A stretch of 64,000 nucleotides of DNA from JBBSAT01 sp044223665 (GTDB lineage: Bacteria; Myxococcota_A; Polyangia; Polyangiales; Sandaracinaceae), in assembly GCA_044223665.1 (NCBI GenBank), contig JBGALT010000013.1, positions 23,860 to 87,859 of the forward strand. Reading direction: 5' to 3'. The notes beneath the pieces were generated by a model. It worked only from the letters and a program-made list of their open reading frames with translations, did no database searches and had not been told where the DNA came from. Both the position numbers and the translations under genes were made by a program. Within the stretch, counting starts at the first letter, position 1; every line of letters starts with the position of its first letter. Below are positions 17,369 through 25,953 of the stretch, in pieces.

Positions 17369-18415
17369 TCACTCCTCGTTCGGCTCGCCTCGGTACGGGG
17401 GCCGTGCGGGCGACTCTTCCTCCGCGCGTCGGGCGTCGGGGGCATCGTAGGCGCGCACGATGCGCGCGACGAGTGGATGGCGGACGACGTCGGCATCGGT
17501 GAAGAAGTTGATGCTGATGCCCTCGACGTTGGTCAAGAGGCGCACCGCGTCGCTGAGGCCGCTGCGTGCGCCGTTCGGCAGGTCCACCTGCGTGACATCG
17601 CCGGTGACGATCGCCTTGCTGCCGAAGCCGAGGCGCGTGAGGAACATGCGCATCTGCTCGATCGTCGCGTTCTGGGCCTCGTCGAGGATGACGAACGCGT
17701 CGTTGAGCGTACGGCCGCGCATGAACGCGAGCGGCGCGACCTCGACCACGCCGCGCTCGACGAGACCCTGCGCGCGCTCGACGTCCATCATGTCGTGGAG
17801 GGCGTCGTAGAGCGGCCGCAGGTACGGGTTCACCTTCTCGGCGAGATCGCCCGGGAGGAACCCGAGCTTCTCGCCCGCCTCGACCGCGGGGCGCGTGAGG
17901 ACGATGCGCTTGACGCGCTTCTCGCTGAGGGCGCGCACCGCCATCGCCATCGCGAGGTAGGTCTTGCCGGTGCCGGCGGGGCCGATGCCGAAGACCACGT
18001 CGTGCTGGCGGATCGCGTTCACGTAGCGCTGTTGCGCCACGCCCTTGGCGGTGATCGTCTTGCGTGGCGTCGCGAGGACGACGTCGTTCACCAGCTCGGC
18101 GAGCTTCAGGTCCGGATGCTGTCGCAGCGTGCGCAGGCTGCGCGCGACCTCTCCGCCGCGGAGCTTCCCGTCGCCGAGCACGGAGAGGACCTCGAGCAGC
18201 GCGCGCTCGGCCGCCGCCACCAGCTCGCGCGGCCCGCGGAGCAGGATCACGTTGCCGCGCGTGCCGGCCTCCACCCCGAACTCGCGGCTCAGCACGGCCA
18301 GGTTCTCGTTCCCGGTCCCGCTCAGAGAGAGGAGCAGGGCGGGGTCCTCGACCTCCACCTCTCCACGCACGATCTCGTTCGGCTCCGCCACCTTGTTTGC
18401 GTCGATCGTCTTCAT
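17369..18415 (-). CDS. phoH: PhoH-family ATPase
   Basis: The protein has 348 residues, typical for PhoH/YbeZ. An N-terminal KH-like region (about 20-110) is followed by the ATPase domain, with Walker A GIGPAGTGKTYLAM near residue 143 and Walker B VILDEAQN near 244. The family-specific LTRPAVEAGEKLGFLPGDL and TGDVTQVDLPNG are present. PhoH proteins are cytoplasmic P-loop ATPases linked to RNA metabolism and ribosome maturation and are often encoded next to ybeY. No ybeY or HDIG membrane gene is adjacent here. The start lies 88 bases from the next minus-strand gene end at 18474 on the upstream side, so it may have its own promoter. Confidence 0.93.
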   Translation of the reverse strand: MKTIDANKVAEPNEIVRGEVEVEDPALLLSLSGTGNENLAVLSREFGVEAGTRGNVILLRGPRELVAAAERALLEVLSVLGDGKLRGGEVARSLRTLRQHPDLKLAELVNDVVLATPRKTITAKGVAQQRYVNAIRQHDVVFGIGPAGTGKTYLAMAMAVRALSEKRVKRIVLTRPAVEAGEKLGFLPGDLAEKVNPYLRPLYDALHDMMDVERAQGLVERGVVEVAPLAFMRGRTLNDAFVILDEAQNATIEQMRMFLTRLGFGSKAIVTGDVTQVDLPNGARSGLSDAVRLLTNVEGISINFFTDADVVRHPLVARIVRAYDAPDARRAEEESPARPPYRGEPNEE

Positions 18416-18473
18416 CCGGCGTGCTCACGCTAACACGCGCACCGCGCGAGCACCCGGCCAAGCGGCGGCGTGC

Positions 18474-18758
18474 TCAGCCCGTCCGCCGCTCGATGGCCCG
18501 CAGTCGTTGCTCGTGATCGTCGACCGTGCGGCGTAGATCACGGTCGGCGAGCAGGGTGTCGCGCAGCTCGTGAACGGCGCCGACCACCGCGGTGAGCTCG
18601 GTGGCGAGGCGGACCTCGGTCTCCGTCTGGCGTCGTTCGAGACGGTCGAGCCGCTGGTTGGTCTGGTCGAGCCGCTCGTTCGTCTGCGTGACGGCGTCGC
18701 GGATCTGCTTCAGCACGGCGAGCGTGTGATCGGTGGGCTTGGTGGTCATCCTCGGCAT
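18474..18758 (-). CDS. Small coiled-coil protein
   Basis: The protein has 94 residues, and an ATG three codons downstream (MTTKPTD) is an equally good start. Heptad-like repeats (QTNERLDQTNQRLDRLERRQTE, read as QTNERLD, QTNQRLD and RLERRQT) and a second helical part (HEQRLRAIERR) predict a parallel coiled coil. There is no signal peptide or membrane helix, so it should be cytoplasmic. It resembles many unnamed coiled-coil proteins and offers no functional clue. It is divergent from the haloperoxidase fusion gene, with 88 bases between starts. Confidence 0.65.
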   Translation of the reverse strand: MPRMTTKPTDHTLAVLKQIRDAVTQTNERLDQTNQRLDRLERRQTETEVRLATELTAVVGAVHELRDTLLADRDLRRTVDDHEQRLRAIERRTG

Positions 18759-18846
18759 GACGGTCGAGCTCGGTCGCGACTGACGGAGTCTGCCACGATT
18801 CTCCCCATGCGCCTCGTCCGGCGTATGGTTTGCACGAGGCCGCCCC

Positions 18847-21711
18847 ATGAGTCGATCTGCGCCGCGCTCGCTCCGTCTTTCGCTCCTTTTCCTCGCTACC
18901 GCGCTGTGGAGCGCCACGGCCTCCGGCTGTCCCACGCCTCCTCCGGCATCTGCGCCGTGGCAGATCGTGTCATCCGGCCTCTCCGACGCCGTGCTCTCCA
19001 TCTCCGGGACGAGCGCCACCAACGTCTGGGCCGTCGGCGCCGACCACGGCACCGGTCCGCTGGTCCTCCACTGGGACGGGACGAGCTGGACGCGGGTCGC
19101 GACCGGCACGCGCGGCACGCTCTGGTGGGTGCACGCGTTCGCCGACGGGACGCTCTACGCGGGCGGCGCGGGCGCGACGATCCTGCGCTCGACCGACGGC
19201 ATGACGTTCACGCGGATGCCGGTGCCGGGGATCGCTTCGTACACGATCTTCGGCGTCTGGGGCGCGAGCCCGAGCGACGCGTACGCGGTGGGCAGCGTCT
19301 CGTCGCGCAACGGCTTCCTCTGGCACTTCGACGGTACGAGCTGGACCGACGTGACGCTGCCGGACGCGCTCCCGACCGACGCGCTCGGCGACACGCCGGG
19401 GCTCTTCAAGGTCTGGGGCGACGGCGCGGGCCACGTGTACGTGGTCGGTGCGCGTGGCGTGCTGCTGCGCAGCACGGGCGGTGCGCCCTTCGAGATCTTG
19501 CCCACCGGCACCCAGGCGACGCTCTTCACCGTGTCGGGCGACGCGACGCGCGCGATCGTCGTGGGCGGTCTCTCGAACGGCGTGATCCTCGAGGTCCCAC
19601 ACGACGGCATGCCGCGCGACGTCTCCCCACCGCTCGCGCCGCTCGTCCAGGGCGTCTCGGTGCGCGACGGGCACGCCTGCGCGTGCGGCGCGACCGGTAC
19701 CGTCTACCAGAGCAACGCGGGCGGCGCGTGGAGCGAGGTCGACACGGGCCTCACGCTCGACGTCGCGTCGCTCCATGCGGCGTGGATCGATCCCGCGGGC
19801 GGCGAGTGGGCCGTCGGCGGCGCGGTGCTCACGACGGATCTCGATCACGGCGCGATCATCCATCGCGGCGAGGCCGTCGCCCCCTACGCGCCGGTGATCC
19901 CGATGGACGGCGGCGTCGGCGACGGATCGATGCCCATGCCGGTGACCTGCCCCGCGGCGCAGATCGATCCCGAGCCCACGGGCACCATCGCGCGCCGCTG
20001 GAGCGAGCAGATCATCGGCGCGATCCGCCGCGACATCCCGCGCCCGGGCGTGCACGCGCGCAACCTCTATCACCTGTCGGCCGCGATGTGGGACGCGTGG
20101 GCCAGCTACGACGCCACCGCCGACGGCGTCTACTTCACCGAGCGCAACACGGCGACCGACGTCGCCGCCGCGCGCGAGGAAGCCATCAGCTACGCCGCCT
20201 ACCGCGTGCTCGTACACCGCTACGAGCACCAGACCGGTGGCCCGGTGTCGGCCGCCTGCTTCGACGCGTTCATGGGCGTGCTCGGCTACGACCCGGAGAA
20301 CACGACCACGACCGGCGACAGCCCGGCGGCGGTCGGCAACCGCGTCGGCGCCGCCATCATCGCCGCCACGATGGACGACGGCGCGAACGAGGCGATGAAC
20401 TACGCCGACACCACCGGTTGGATGTCGACCAACCCGGCGCTGATCGTCGATCAGCCGGGCGTCACGCTGCCGGATCCGAGCCACTGGCAGCCGCTCAACC
20501 TCGCGATGGCCGAGACGCAGAACGGCATCGTCACGATGGCCGGCGTGCAGGGCTACATCGGCGCGCAGTGGGGCGAGGTCACGCCCTTCGCGATGACGCG
20601 TCCCTCGGCGGGCGCGCTCTACCACGACCCCGGCCCGGCTCCCGCGTACGACACCGACGCGATGCGCGACGCGGTCGCCGATCTGCTCCACCGCTCGGCC
20701 GCGCTCGACCACGCCGACGGCGTCACGATCGACATCTCGCCCGGCGCGTACGGCAACAACGCGCTCGGTACCGACGACGGCCACGGGCACGCGACCAACC
20801 CCGCGACCGGCGCGGCCTACGCGCCGAACGTCGTGCCGCGCGGGGACTTCGCGCGCGTCCTCGCCGAATTCTGGGCGGACGGCCCGCGCTCGGAGACGCC
20901 GCCCGGGCACTGGTTCGTGCTCGCGAACGAAGTGAGCGACTCGCCGATGTGCGATCACCGCTTCGAGGGCGCCGGCACCGCGCTCGAGCGCCTCGAGTGG
21001 GACGTGCGCCTCTACCTGGCGGTCGGCGGCGCCGTGCACGACGCGGCCATCACGGCCTGGGGCATCAAGCGTGCCTTCACGACGACGCGCCCGATCTCGC
21101 TGGTCCGCGCGATGGCGGCGCTCGGACAGTCGAGCGATCCCACGATGCCGCACTACGACCCGAATGGCCTCCGCCTCGTGCCCGGCGAGGTCGAGCTGAT
21201 CACCGAGGCGAGCGCGGCGCCGGGCGAGCGGCACGCGCACCTGCGGCACTACGTCGGTCAGATCGCGGTACGCAGCTGGCGCGGCGAGCCCGGAGATCGC
21301 GCGGCCGAGGTCGGCGGCGTGGACTGGATCCGCGCGATCGACTGGATCCCGTACCAGCGCCGCACCTTCGTGACGCCGGCCTTCCCCGGGTTCATCTCCG
21401 GTCACAGCACGTTCAGCCGCGCCGCGGCCGAGGTGCTCGCGGCCTTCACCGGCTCGCCGTACTTCCCGGGTGGTCTCGGCAGGTACCACACCACGGCCGG
21501 CGGCTACCTCGTGTTCGAGGATGGCCCGAGCGTGGACGTGGAGCTGCAGTGGGCGACGTACTACGACGCCGCCGACCAGGCGGGGCAGTCGCGGATCTAC
21601 GGCGGCATCCACATCATCCCCGACGACTACGTCGGCCGGCGTCTCGGCAGCCAGGTCGGCATGGACGCCTACGCGCACGCGCGCACGTTCTTCGACGGCA
21701 GCGCGCGTTGA
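18847..21711 (+). CDS. Secreted beta-propeller/vanadium-dependent haloperoxidase-like fusion
   Basis: The protein has 954 residues. A signal peptide (residues 10-27) ends near ASGC, so it may be a lipoprotein. Residues about 38-350 are a propeller of repeated strands such as NVWAVGADHG, SPSDAYAVGSVSS, HFDGTSW and GAGHVYVVGARGV. Residues about 370-954 form a vanadium-haloperoxidase/PAP2 domain: KxxxxxxRP (K near 741, TTTRPISL), ISGHSTFS near 851 and SR-x5-H-x3-D near 915 (RIYGGIHIIPDD), all in the right order. The family oxidises halides with peroxide or removes phosphate. The phosphatase-type SRx5Hx3D arrangement leaves the activity open. The next gene overlaps by TTGA. Confidence 0.85.
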   Translation: MSRSAPRSLRLSLLFLATALWSATASGCPTPPPASAPWQIVSSGLSDAVLSISGTSATNVWAVGADHGTGPLVLHWDGTSWTRVATGTRGTLWWVHAFADGTLYAGGAGATILRSTDGMTFTRMPVPGIASYTIFGVWGASPSDAYAVGSVSSRNGFLWHFDGTSWTDVTLPDALPTDALGDTPGLFKVWGDGAGHVYVVGARGVLLRSTGGAPFEILPTGTQATLFTVSGDATRAIVVGGLSNGVILEVPHDGMPRDVSPPLAPLVQGVSVRDGHACACGATGTVYQSNAGGAWSEVDTGLTLDVASLHAAWIDPAGGEWAVGGAVLTTDLDHGAIIHRGEAVAPYAPVIPMDGGVGDGSMPMPVTCPAAQIDPEPTGTIARRWSEQIIGAIRRDIPRPGVHARNLYHLSAAMWDAWASYDATADGVYFTERNTATDVAAAREEAISYAAYRVLVHRYEHQTGGPVSAACFDAFMGVLGYDPENTTTTGDSPAAVGNRVGAAIIAATMDDGANEAMNYADTTGWMSTNPALIVDQPGVTLPDPSHWQPLNLAMAETQNGIVTMAGVQGYIGAQWGEVTPFAMTRPSAGALYHDPGPAPAYDTDAMRDAVADLLHRSAALDHADGVTIDISPGAYGNNALGTDDGHGHATNPATGAAYAPNVVPRGDFARVLAEFWADGPRSETPPGHWFVLANEVSDSPMCDHRFEGAGTALERLEWDVRLYLAVGGAVHDAAITAWGIKRAFTTTRPISLVRAMAALGQSSDPTMPHYDPNGLRLVPGEVELITEASAAPGERHAHLRHYVGQIAVRSWRGEPGDRAAEVGGVDWIRAIDWIPYQRRTFVTPAFPGFISGHSTFSRAAAEVLAAFTGSPYFPGGLGRYHTTAGGYLVFEDGPSVDVELQWATYYDAADQAGQSRIYGGIHIIPDDYVGRRLGSQVGMDAYAHARTFFDGSAR

Positions 21712-22193
21712 GGCGCGCCGCGGCGCTCGGTCTCGCGCTCGTCGCGCTCGGCTGCTCCACGCCGCCGGCGCGCGACGCGGGACCGTCCGACGCGGGGCCC
21801 GTCTCGCTCGCGCTCGGGACCGGCGAGCAAGCGTTCGCGCCGGTCGCCGAGGGTGAGACGCTGCTCCTCGCGCGCGGCTGTCAGGGCCTGCAGCACGTAT
21901 GGATCGCGCTGCGCGCCACCGGCCTCGCGCCGCGTGGCGTGCACGTGCACCTCTCGCTCGCGCGAGACGATGGCACGGAGGTGTCGGCCCCCTTCGACAC
22001 GGCGATCACGTTCACGCCCGACGCGAGCAGCGCGGCCGAGGACCTGAGCGGCCTGATGCTCGTCGTGCCGACGCCCGATGACGCGCTGGGCCTGCCGCTC
22101 ACGCTGCGGGCCGAGGTCACCGATCGCGAGGGGCGCTCGGCTGCAGCGGCCGCGCCCGTGACGCTGGCCTGGGGCACCGACGTGTGCGGATGA
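21708..22193 (+). CDS. Small lipoprotein downstream of the haloperoxidase
   Basis: The protein has 161 residues from a TTG overlapping the upstream TGA. This start gives an immediate lipoprotein signal (LALVALGCS). After a DAGPSDAGP linker the body is a compact beta-rich domain (HVWIALRATGL, GVHVHLSLARDDG, LPLTLRAEVTDREG) with two Cys, one near the N-terminus of the domain (RGCQG) and one at the very end (VCG), which may form a disulfide. I recognise no family. Translational coupling to the haloperoxidase suggests a partner role in the same compartment. Confidence 0.6.
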   Translation: MRRAAALGLALVALGCSTPPARDAGPSDAGPVSLALGTGEQAFAPVAEGETLLLARGCQGLQHVWIALRATGLAPRGVHVHLSLARDDGTEVSAPFDTAITFTPDASSAAEDLSGLMLVVPTPDDALGLPLTLRAEVTDREGRSAAAAAPVTLAWGTDVCG

Positions 22194-22214
22194 CGTGTGT
22201 CGATGACGTGTGCC
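22189..22214 (+). repeat. Two tandem 13-bp units over a stop codon
   Basis: GATGACGTGTGTC at 22189-22201 is followed directly by GATGACGTGTGCC, and a partial unit lies on each side. The first unit contains the TGA of the upstream lipoprotein. It probably arose by slippage; no function is evident. Confidence 0.6.
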
Positions 22215-22304
22215 GATGAGGCGCAGTCGTGCGTGGCACCCCGCGTGCACCATGGACTCCGGCGAGGTGCGCGCAGCGCAACCTGGCACACGGAGAACCA
22301 CGCG

Positions 22305-23594
22305 ATGAACAAGATCGCCCTGACCCTCACGCTCGCGCTCGTGCTCGCCGCGCCGAGCGACGCGCTCGCCTGCGGCGGCTGTTTCCACTCGCCGAATCCC
22401 ACGGCCACGGTCTCGGTGGTCGCCGCACATCGCATGGCGTTCCTCTCGTCGCCGACCGAGAGCGTGCTCTGGGATCAGGTGCAGTTCACCGGCAGCCCGG
22501 AAGACTTCGTCTGGGTCTTGCCGGTCGCGGGCAACCCCACGGTCGAGGTCGGCGACAACGGCTTCTTCGAGTCGCTCGTCGGAGAGACGACGCTCACCTT
22601 GATCGGGCCGGCGCCACCGCCGACCTTCTGCGCCGATCCCTGCGATCCTTGGAACGGCGGGCTCTTCATCGCGGAGTCCGCGCGCAGCGCCCCGTCGGCG
22701 AGCGACGCCGGGGTGGGCGTCCAGGTCCTCCACGAGGGCGTGGTCGGCCCCTACGAGACGGCGACCATCACGAGCACGAGCCCCGACGCGCTCGTGACGT
22801 GGCTGAACGACCACGGCTACCTCGCGCCGTCCGAGATCGCGCCCACCATCGCGTACTACGTCGGCCTCGGCATGAACTTCGTCGCCCTGCGCCTGCGGCC
22901 CGGCGCCGGCGTCGACCGCATGGCGCCGGTGCGCGTGCGCTCGCCCGGCCTCTCGTTGACCTTGCCGCTCCGCATGATCGCCGCCGGCGTCGGCGCGAGC
23001 GTCGACCTCGAGCTCTTCGTGTTCGCCGAGGGCCGCATGCAGACGGCGAGCTTCCCGAACGCCGAGGTCGATCGCGAGGCGATCACCTACGACTGGGCCA
23101 GCCGCGCCTTCGACTACGAAGCCCACTTCGAGGACGCGCTCTTCGCGGGCACGGGCACGCAGACGAACTGGGTCACCGAGTACGCCCGCCGGCCGAGCCT
23201 ACCGACGCTCGCCGGCTTCCAGAGCGGCTTCGGAACCGAGCTGCACTCGGCAGCCGCCGACATGGCGATCGTCCAGCACGCGCTCCCCGACGCCTACCTC
23301 ACGCGGCTGCGCACGCGGCTGACCCCGCGCGAGCTCGGCACCGATCTCACGCTCGCGTCGTCGAGCGGCGGGGATCTGGACACGCGCATCGTCGTGACGC
23401 GTGAGCGGCATCGCGCGCCGGATCCGGTGTGTCAGACCGAGTGCAACACCGCCGACGGCCTCGAGCCGGGCGCCTCCTCCGAGCGCGGCACGGGTCGCTC
23501 GTTCCGTTGCAGCACGTCGCCCGGGAACGGCGGCGCGCTCGTGCTCGGCTCGGTGATGCTGGCCCTCCTCGCCTGGATGCGGCGTCGGTCTTGA
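22305..23594 (+). CDS. DUF2330 exported protein with MYXO-CTERM-like tail
   Basis: The protein has 429 residues. The ATG follows a GGAGA sequence and gives a good signal peptide (LTLTLALVLAAPSDALA), immediately followed by CGGCF, the usual DUF2330 start. Family strands PTESVLWDQVQFTG, DFVWVLPVAG and LRMIAAGVG are present. The C-terminus reads FRCSTSPGNGGALVL, a hydrophobic helix and MRRRS, which is the Cys-helix-Arg pattern of MYXO-CTERM sorting tails though weaker than the consensus. It is probably exported and surface-anchored. DUF2330 has no known activity. It overlaps the next gene by TTGA. Confidence 0.85.
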   Translation: MNKIALTLTLALVLAAPSDALACGGCFHSPNPTATVSVVAAHRMAFLSSPTESVLWDQVQFTGSPEDFVWVLPVAGNPTVEVGDNGFFESLVGETTLTLIGPAPPPTFCADPCDPWNGGLFIAESARSAPSASDAGVGVQVLHEGVVGPYETATITSTSPDALVTWLNDHGYLAPSEIAPTIAYYVGLGMNFVALRLRPGAGVDRMAPVRVRSPGLSLTLPLRMIAAGVGASVDLELFVFAEGRMQTASFPNAEVDREAITYDWASRAFDYEAHFEDALFAGTGTQTNWVTEYARRPSLPTLAGFQSGFGTELHSAAADMAIVQHALPDAYLTRLRTRLTPRELGTDLTLASSSGGDLDTRIVVTRERHRAPDPVCQTECNTADGLEPGASSERGTGRSFRCSTSPGNGGALVLGSVMLALLAWMRRRS

Positions 23595-24340
23595 GAGCGC
23601 TGCTCCTCGCGCTGGCGTGTGCGTCGATCGTGCCGAGCGCGGCCGCGGCCCAGGCCTCGCGGAGCGACGAGGCGCGCCACGTGCTGCCGATTCGCTACGC
23701 CGATCGACCGCTGACGCTCCCCGAGGGGACCTTCCGGCTCGATCAGTCGCTCGTGCTCCGCGTCGGCAGCGGCCTCGGCGTCAGCGGGCCGAACGCGCTC
23801 TACGTCGGCCTCACCGACTGGCTCGAGCTCGGCGTGTCGTGGCCGTGGACGCGCGATCCGACCTTCCTCGCGACCGCGCGCGTCGCGCACGGCGGCGCGG
23901 CCGACCTCGGCTTCCGCGTGAACGTCACGGTCCCAGCGATCACGACCGGGAACACCGTCCTCGTCGTCTCGATGCCGATCGTGTTCCGCATCGCGCACAT
24001 CGCGCGCATCGCGACGAGCGTGACGGGCGACTTCCTGCTCACGCCGACCGCGATGCAGCCGATCGTGCGCGTGCCGCTCTCGATCGTCTTCAGCACGACC
24101 GCGCGCAGCTTCCTCGGCCTCGAGGGATCGATCGAGCTCGTCGATCGCCGGCTCTGGCAGGGCAGCGTCGGGATCTTCTACGGCCACACGTCGGCCACGC
24201 CGCTGCGGCCCTTCGGCGAGCCGCGCATCGGGATGGCCTTCGATCTCGCGCCCACGAGCAACGGTGGCCCGAACCTCACCTTCTCCACCTACGTCGCGTT
24301 CTCGTTCTGGACGACGGTGAATCCGATCGAGTGGCAGTGA
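23591..24340 (+). CDS. Exported barrel-like protein
   Basis: The protein has 249 residues from a TTG that overlaps the DUF2330 stop. A signal peptide (LLLALACASIVPSAAAAQA) is followed by short alternating strands (FRLDQSLVLRVGSGLGVSG, VGLTDWLELGVSWPW, RSFLGLEGSIELVD) separated by turns, and the sequence ends in IEWQ. This looks like an outer-membrane barrel or related periplasmic beta protein, but no named family is clear. Coupled translation with DUF2330 suggests the two act together. Confidence 0.65.
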   Translation: MRALLLALACASIVPSAAAAQASRSDEARHVLPIRYADRPLTLPEGTFRLDQSLVLRVGSGLGVSGPNALYVGLTDWLELGVSWPWTRDPTFLATARVAHGGAADLGFRVNVTVPAITTGNTVLVVSMPIVFRIAHIARIATSVTGDFLLTPTAMQPIVRVPLSIVFSTTARSFLGLEGSIELVDRRLWQGSVGIFYGHTSATPLRPFGEPRIGMAFDLAPTSNGGPNLTFSTYVAFSFWTTVNPIEWQ

Positions 24341-24369
24341 GCGCGCCGAGAGTGCGGTAGAACCGTCGG

Positions 24370-24828
24370 GTGACGAAGAAGCGCGCGTTCGACGCGGACG
24401 AGGTGGAGACGGAGGAGGCGCCGGCGGCCGGCGCGCCGCTCCGTACCGAGCCCACGCCGCGCGGGCGCACGGCGATCGCGCTGGTGCTCACGAGCTGGGT
24501 GCTGCCGCTCGGGATGCTCGTCTCGCTCTTCACCTACGCGGAAGAGGAGCGCTCCGTGCAGCTGCTGCATCGCGCGCTGCTCGCCGCGGCGATCCTGGTC
24601 CTGCTCGCCGGGATGGGCCTCGGCATCCGCGGCATCGATCTCGCGCGGAAGGAGCCGCGCGTGCGCCGCGTGCTCGCGATCTGGGCGCTGATCCTCGGCG
24701 TCTCGACGCCGGTCGTGTGGGTGGCCGAGGCGCTCTTCGGGATGCGCGTGCTCGCCGTGCGCGACCGGCTCGATGCCGAGGCGTTGGAGACCCCCGACGA
24801 CGGCACCGCGACGACCACGAGCGAGTAG
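24370..24828 (+). CDS. Small membrane protein with three helices
   Basis: The protein has 152 residues from a GTG. An acidic N-terminus of about 35 residues is followed by three hydrophobic helices (ALVLTSWVLPLGMLVSL, LLAAAILVLLAGMGLGI, AIWALILGVSTPVVWVA) and an acidic Thr-rich tail. It resembles DUF4190-type inner-membrane proteins in layout only. It follows the barrel-like gene by 29 bases and is probably in the same transcript. Confidence 0.6.
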   Translation: MTKKRAFDADEVETEEAPAAGAPLRTEPTPRGRTAIALVLTSWVLPLGMLVSLFTYAEEERSVQLLHRALLAAAILVLLAGMGLGIRGIDLARKEPRVRRVLAIWALILGVSTPVVWVAEALFGMRVLAVRDRLDAEALETPDDGTATTTSE

Positions 24829-24910
24829 ATGCGGTCCGCATCGCGGCTCGATGCAGCCCCGCCGTCAGGGCATCGGGATCCACCCCCGCTGCTAGAGTCA
24901 TGCAGCTGTC

Positions 24911-25381
24911 TTGGTCACCTCGCACGCCGCCTCGCTAGTTCTTCTGGGCATCGGGCTCGGGCTCGGGCTCGACGGCTGTTCCTGCGGAAGTGGTGGTGGC
25001 GGCACCTTCCCAGCGGATGCGGCCTCGTACGATGCGAACTGCGCGGATGCGCTCGCCTGCGGCCCCGACGATCCCAACGTACACAATTGGGGCGGTTGTC
25101 TCGGATCGACGATGAGCGAGTGCCAGCAGTGGGCCGAGGACAGGCTGCCTGGCTATGACGCCGCGAGCGTGTGCTCTCCGAGTACGGGCTGCGAGCGCGC
25201 AGACCACTGTGAGGTCTTGGTACTCGATACCGGCACCGCCGACGGCGGCGGCGGATTCGGCCCCTGCGGGCGGGCGGGGAGCTGTGAAGTGACCTGTACT
25301 TGTGGCGACGGGCCGGCGTGTTCGCCGGGGTACGTCTGCGCGCGCCCACTCGGCTCGAGCGAGCCCCGGCAGTGCCTCTGA
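24911..25381 (+). CDS. Small Cys-rich lipoprotein (tandem paralog 1)
   Basis: The protein has 156 residues from a TTG. A signal peptide rich in Gly/Leu ends in the lipobox LDGC followed by SCGSGGGG. About ten Cys lie in the mature part, ending in a module CTCGDGPACSPGYVCARP and a final CL. The neighbour at 25372-25800 ends with the same kind of module (CTCGDGPMCTGGELCAEP), so the two are tandem duplicates of low identity. The function is unknown; it is a disulfide-rich surface lipoprotein by inference. Confidence 0.6.
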   Translation: MVTSHAASLVLLGIGLGLGLDGCSCGSGGGGTFPADAASYDANCADALACGPDDPNVHNWGGCLGSTMSECQQWAEDRLPGYDAASVCSPSTGCERADHCEVLVLDTGTADGGGGFGPCGRAGSCEVTCTCGDGPACSPGYVCARPLGSSEPRQCL

Positions 25382-25800
25382 CGCGTCGTGCCGCGAAGAC
25401 AGCCGTCCTCGCGTGTTTCGTCGCCTGTGGATGCCATCTCGTTCACGAGCGCCGCGGCGCGGGGACGCTCGATGCTGCTGGGACGGATGCGTCCACAGCG
25501 GACGCGGCGGTCGAATGTCCGGGGCCGCCCCCGCCGATCACGGTTCGCTCGTGCAGCAGCGAGAGCGCGCGCCGCGCGTGTTCCGAGTGGATTCGCATGC
25601 AGCTCCCGCCCGGATGGACTCCGGACTGGGGCTGTGATCTCAGCCTCGCCAGCCCGGACCCCTGTGTACGAGCATCACGCTGCCTCGCTGGTCAGCCGTG
25701 CACCTGCGGCGACGGCCCGATGTGCACCGGTGGCGAGCTCTGCGCAGAGCCTCCGGGCGCGCCGGGCCGCCCTCGCTGCGTTTGCCCGAGCACTCTCTGA
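25372..25800 (+). CDS. Small Cys-rich lipoprotein (tandem paralog 2)
   Basis: The protein has 142 residues. The GTG start overlaps the upstream gene by ten bases and puts a lipobox (FVACGC) at about residue 20. After the lipid-attachment Cys the sequence runs HLVHERRGAG and then a DAAGTDAS linker. The 56828-57511 lipoprotein has HLAHERRGD at the same place, a striking shared lipoprotein leader. The C-terminal module CTCGDGPMCTGGELCAEP matches its upstream neighbour. About 150 bases after it hold no gene before the CBS start. Confidence 0.6.
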   Translation: MPLTRRAAKTAVLACFVACGCHLVHERRGAGTLDAAGTDASTADAAVECPGPPPPITVRSCSSESARRACSEWIRMQLPPGWTPDWGCDLSLASPDPCVRASRCLAGQPCTCGDGPMCTGGELCAEPPGAPGRPRCVCPSTL

Positions 25801-25953
25801 ACAGGACGACGACGTGCGCAACTTCGGCGACCGTCGAGCGCGCGCGGTCTCCCGGCTGGGCTTCGAGCTCCGGCGCAGGCCACGGCGGCCCGGCCGCCGG
25901 TGCAGCCTCCGCGCCGACCGAGTAGAGTGCCGCCGCTTTCCGCGGAGGATCCC

